Assembly: GCA_027016355.1 (NCBI GenBank) | Contig: JALWAF010000178.1 | Location: 1 to 5,849 of the forward strand | Direction: 5' to 3' | Source of the DNA: Candidatus Moraniibacteriota bacterium | GTDB taxonomy: Bacteria > Patescibacteriota > Minisyncoccia > Moranbacterales > GCA-2747515 | Length of the DNA stretch: 5,849 nt | In this document: positions 3,893-5,849 of the stretch, piece after piece | Numbering within the stretch: position 1 is the stretch's first letter | Layout of the letters: every line of letters begins with the position of its first letter | Translations under genes and position numbers: made by a program | The notes under the pieces: model-generated | Database searches by the model: none | What the model was told of the DNA's origin: nothing | Seen by the model: the letters and a program-made list of their open reading frames with translations, nothing else

Positions 3893-5472
3893 TGAATCAA
3901 TTAACTAAAAATAAAAGATTACTAACAGTGCTAAATGTAATTGTAGTTACTGGATTGATACTACTTAATTATTTAGGATTATTTAGTAGTGGAGGAGACT
4001 CTGGCTTTTTGTTAGTTTCGGTTGGGATTTTTGTGTTGGCAATGTATCGGCCTGCTGTTGTGTTTGCATTGCTTGTTGGCGTTATACCTATTGAAATTAT
4101 AAATATTATTCCAGAACAATTTGGCTTTGCATTACGTCCTTACCAATTGCTCGCGGGTATACTTTTTGGTGCAATTGTTTTGCGCGCTTTGTTTGGTGGT
4201 AAAACGCATCTACCTCTCCGGCAGACAGGTCGCAATGCGTCTCTACGACGAGTGCGTTGGAGTATTTTTGATACACTTATTGTTATTTTTATAGCTTTGG
4301 GATTTGGAAATTATTTTGCTCTCGGTATGCATGCAACGTCACTGAAACCATCGCTGATTGTATTGTCGTTTGGGATTTTGTATTTTGTAGTTAGGTTTTT
4401 TGTACGTACCAAAGAAGATTTGTTAGCGTTGTTTCCAATTTTGATTTCTAGTGGAGTGGTGATTGGATTGTATGGGATTTTTCAAAATCTTTTGTTTTTG
4501 ACGGGGAAAAATTCTATGGAAGTGATGCCAGGGCGACCAAATGCTACATTTGCAGAGGCAGATTGGTTGGGTGTATATATGGTATTTATAATTGCAGTTG
4601 CACTGTCTTATTTGTATTACAATGCAAATCATAAACATTTGTGGAAGTTTTTTGATATTGCTCTTTTTTCGTCAACAACTGTATTTTTTGTAACGCTCAT
4701 CATTACGGTAGCTCGTAGTGCTTGGTTGGGTGCTTTGGTTGTTATTTTTGTCTATCTTGCAATTTTGTTTTTACAAAAAAGATATAAACTTATGGCAATG
4801 CATTTGTTTTGGATTTTTGCTGTAAGTTTAACGAGTTTTATAATAGTTTTACTTTTTCATCTTACAAATTTTGAATTATTCAATAGAGTTGCTAGCACTG
4901 GCAATGGACTGCAAGAAATTACTGTATCTTGTCAGTGTAGTGGACAGGCCTGCCTGTCCACTACATCAGTGATTAATGATGTGAGTGAGTTAGCACAATA
5001 TAATTGTCGTCATATTAATTTAGAAGAGATAGAAAGTGAAAAGGCTGGTGGAAATGAAGTTTTAAAAATCTATCGCAGAGATCCAAATGTTGCAGTGCGT
5101 AGTGATGTGTATTCTAAAACAGTAACTTTGATAAAACAAAATCCAATTATCGGTTATGGTTGGGGCAGTAGTGGAAAATTGTTAGGTAATGATGAAAATG
5201 GCACACCACTCAATGCTAGTAATGTATTTTTGGAAACGGTTTTGTCTATTGGTATTATTGGTGGGGTGATACTGGCTTTAATTTTTGGATTTGCATTTGT
5301 AGTAGCAATTAAAATATTGCGAAACACTAAAAGCTCAAGACAAAAAACTGTTGCTATTTTTGTAGTTATAGGAAGCTTTGCAATTATTGTGCCAAACCTT
5401 TTTAATGCTGGATTACTACTTGGATTTGTGTGGTTGTTCTTTGGAACTATTGCTGTTTTGCAAAAAATGTAA
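3892..5472 (+). CDS. O-antigen ligase / polymerase-like polytopic membrane protein (Wzy/WaaL type)
   Basis: A 526-residue protein with about 12 hydrophobic helices, a large extracytoplasmic loop (about 330-430) and a C-terminal helix group. This is the layout of the Wzy_C (O-antigen ligase/polymerase) superfamily, which joins lipid-linked glycans at the outer face of the membrane. The loop has the hallmark R403-SDVYSK followed by P418-IIGYGWGSSG, and LNASNVFLE leads into the last helices. R403 fits the conserved catalytic Arg position by its spacing to the P-x2-G-x-G motif. Loop Cys at 347, 349, 354 and 372 could pair. Two palindromic repeats lie in frame: residues 107-119 in a loop between helices 4 and 5, and residues 349-358 in the big loop. 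The ATG at 3892 has no Shine-Dalgarno site and abuts a strong opposing promoter, so its own expression signal is unclear. Polymerase versus ligase cannot be decided. Confidence 0.88.
   Translation: MNQLTKNKRLLTVLNVIVVTGLILLNYLGLFSSGGDSGFLLVSVGIFVLAMYRPAVVFALLVGVIPIEIINIIPEQFGFALRPYQLLAGILFGAIVLRALFGGKTHLPLRQTGRNASLRRVRWSIFDTLIVIFIALGFGNYFALGMHATSLKPSLIVLSFGILYFVVRFFVRTKEDLLALFPILISSGVVIGLYGIFQNLLFLTGKNSMEVMPGRPNATFAEADWLGVYMVFIIAVALSYLYYNANHKHLWKFFDIALFSSTTVFFVTLIITVARSAWLGALVVIFVYLAILFLQKRYKLMAMHLFWIFAVSLTSFIIVLLFHLTNFELFNRVASTGNGLQEITVSCQCSGQACLSTTSVINDVSELAQYNCRHINLEEIESEKAGGNEVLKIYRRDPNVAVRSDVYSKTVTLIKQNPIIGYGWGSSGKLLGNDENGTPLNASNVFLETVLSIGIIGGVILALIFGFAFVVAIKILRNTKSSRQKTVAIFVVIGSFAIIVPNLFNAGLLLGFVWLFFGTIAVLQKM
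4212..4247. repeat. Composite palindromic repeat inside the Wzy-like gene
   Basis: Bases 4212-4230 are a near-palindrome, ACCTCTC-CGGCA-GACAGGT with one arm mismatch. They are followed directly by GCAATGCGTCTCTACG (4232-4247), identical to the right half of the palindrome at 2926-2953 plus one base. Together they encode a polar, Arg-rich peptide, LPLRQTGRNASLR (residues 107-119), placed between two membrane helices, where an insertion would be tolerated. Confidence 0.6.
4936..4965. repeat. 30-base inverted repeat, exactly ten codons, inside the Wzy-like gene (type B)
   Basis: TGTAGTGGACAGGC (4936-4949), spacer CT, then the exact reverse complement GCCTGTCCACTACA (4952-4965). It begins on a codon boundary and encodes CSGQACLSTT (residues 349-358) in the extracytoplasmic loop. 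TCAGTG occurs at 4932-4937 and again at 4966-4971, so the repeat is flanked by a short direct repeat that resembles a target-site duplication. Confidence 0.75.
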
Positions 5473-5487
5473 TATAAATTTTATAAA
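5458..5487 (+). promoter_or_regulatory. Possible promoter of the 63-residue gene
   Basis: TTGCAA (5458-5463) and TATAAA (5482-5487) are 18 bases apart, 4/6 and 5/6 to consensus, at the end of the Wzy-like gene and about 30 bases before the next Shine-Dalgarno site. The region is A/T-rich, so chance matches are likely; read-through from the upstream gene is the alternative. Confidence 0.3.
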
Positions 5488-5523
5488 AGAGTTATTTAAC
5501 AACAAAAAAGAAAGGAGCGCATT

Positions 5524-5715
5524 ATGTTAAATGGAAGAGAAGTACATGTCGGATATGGTGATATGGAATATTTCTGCACAATTATATCTGGTTGTACGGG
5601 TTCGTATCCCTTTTTACTTAGATGTAACGCATCTGGAGCGATCGTGCATGGTTTTACAGCTAGCGAAGCAAAAATGCTTCGCAACGGCACATTGCCAGGT
5701 TGTGCACTGGTGTAA
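5524..5715 (+). CDS. Small Cys-containing protein of unknown function, 63 residues
   Basis: Starts at ATG 5524 with a strong AAAGGAG site (5511-5517) six bases upstream, which is the main support for a real gene. The sequence begins MLNGREVHVGYGDMEYF and has four Cys (18, 24, 34, 60), CTIISGC giving a C-x5-C pair. It has no membrane helix or signal peptide; the Cys spacing could hold a metal or a disulfide but matches no zinc ribbon I know. It lies 51 bases after the Wzy-like stop on the same strand. An 8-bp hairpin (GCGAAGCA-AAAA-TGCTTCGC, 5663-5682) lies in the coding sequence and encodes part of SEAKMLRN. It could also be the remnant of a longer gene. No family is recognised. Confidence 0.6.
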   Translation: MLNGREVHVGYGDMEYFCTIISGCTGSYPFLLRCNASGAIVHGFTASEAKMLRNGTLPGCALV

Positions 5716-5727
5716 AAATAATGTTTA

Positions 5728-5752
5728 CAGGATAATAAAATGTATTATCCTG
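5728..5752. repeat. Hairpin after the 63-residue gene
   Basis: CAGGATAATA (5728-5737) and TATTATCCTG (5743-5752) form a perfect 10-bp stem with a 5-base loop, 12 bases after the stop codon. Neither strand continues with a good T-run, so it is an mRNA 3'-end structure or a small palindromic repeat rather than a clear terminator. Confidence 0.5.
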
Positions 5753-5814
5753 CGCTATAGCTCATAAGTAAATGTTACCGAAAGTAAGGCTGCATAGTTC
5801 ATAATAGGGTTACC

Positions 5815-5849
5815 AAGAGGAAATGTATTTTTAATACAATTTTCCTCTT
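5815..5849 (+). terminator. Hairpin at the window edge, probable terminator
   Basis: AAGAGGAAA (5815-5823) pairs with TTTCCTCTT (5841-5849), and TGTATT (5824-5829) with AATACA (5833-5838), with loop TTT and a 2-base bulge. The right arm ends in TT at the last base of the window, so the T-run that would prove a terminator cannot be seen. Between 5753 and 5814 I see nothing else except a repeated GTTACC. Confidence 0.45.

Noticed and set aside
4423..4638. Minus-strand open frame inside the Wzy-like gene
   Set aside because: Antisense shadow of a well-supported membrane-protein gene.
5496..5767. Alternative frames around the 63-residue gene (minus strand 5496-5690 and plus strand 5531-5767)
   Set aside because: Only the frame starting at 5524 is correctly spaced from the strong AAAGGAG site.

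Overview
This A+T-rich window looks like a cell-surface polysaccharide locus from a bacterium with a small, compact genome. A member of the candidate phyla radiation (Patescibacteria) is my best guess. That guess rests on the gene mix (nucleotide-sugar dehydrogenase, GT4 glycosyltransferase, Nudix hydrolase, Wzy/WaaL-type membrane protein), the tiny orphan proteins and the abundant short palindromes, including two placed in frame inside a gene. It is inferred from style, not from a marker gene. TAA, TAG and TGA all serve as stops and Trp is TGG, so there is no sign of a recoded genetic code.

Layout: 1-89 (-) is the N-terminus of a nucleotide-sugar dehydrogenase. 90-249 is a divergent promoter region. 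250-1407 (+) is a GT4 glycosyltransferase, followed four bases later by a Nudix hydrolase (1412-1858, +). 1859-3891 is an island of minus-strand transcription units: a four-helix membrane protein (2013-2783), then a 155-residue protein of unknown function (3095-3562) preceded by a 50-residue single-helix microprotein (3657-3809). 3892-5472 (+) is a large O-antigen ligase/polymerase-like membrane protein. 5524-5715 (+) is a 63-residue Cys-containing orphan. The window ends in a hairpin.

The outer plus-strand genes fit together: the dehydrogenase oxidises a nucleotide sugar, the glycosyltransferase builds the chain, and the Wzy/WaaL-like protein polymerises or ligates it outside the membrane. 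The Nudix enzyme may clear nucleotide by-products.

The most unusual part is the island. Its two minus-strand units encode unrelated proteins but have similar ends: TTGACA/TATACT promoters followed by the same 11-base leader word, and related 3' flanks ending in hairpin terminators. Between the two units lies a degenerate 22-codon tail of a second copy of the glycosyltransferase gene, carrying a nonsense change and a one-base deletion, followed at once by a perfect 28-base palindrome. This suggests modular cassettes inserted into, or replacing, part of the polysaccharide cluster. Palindromic repeats of at least three sequence types lie in the island and within the Wzy-like gene.
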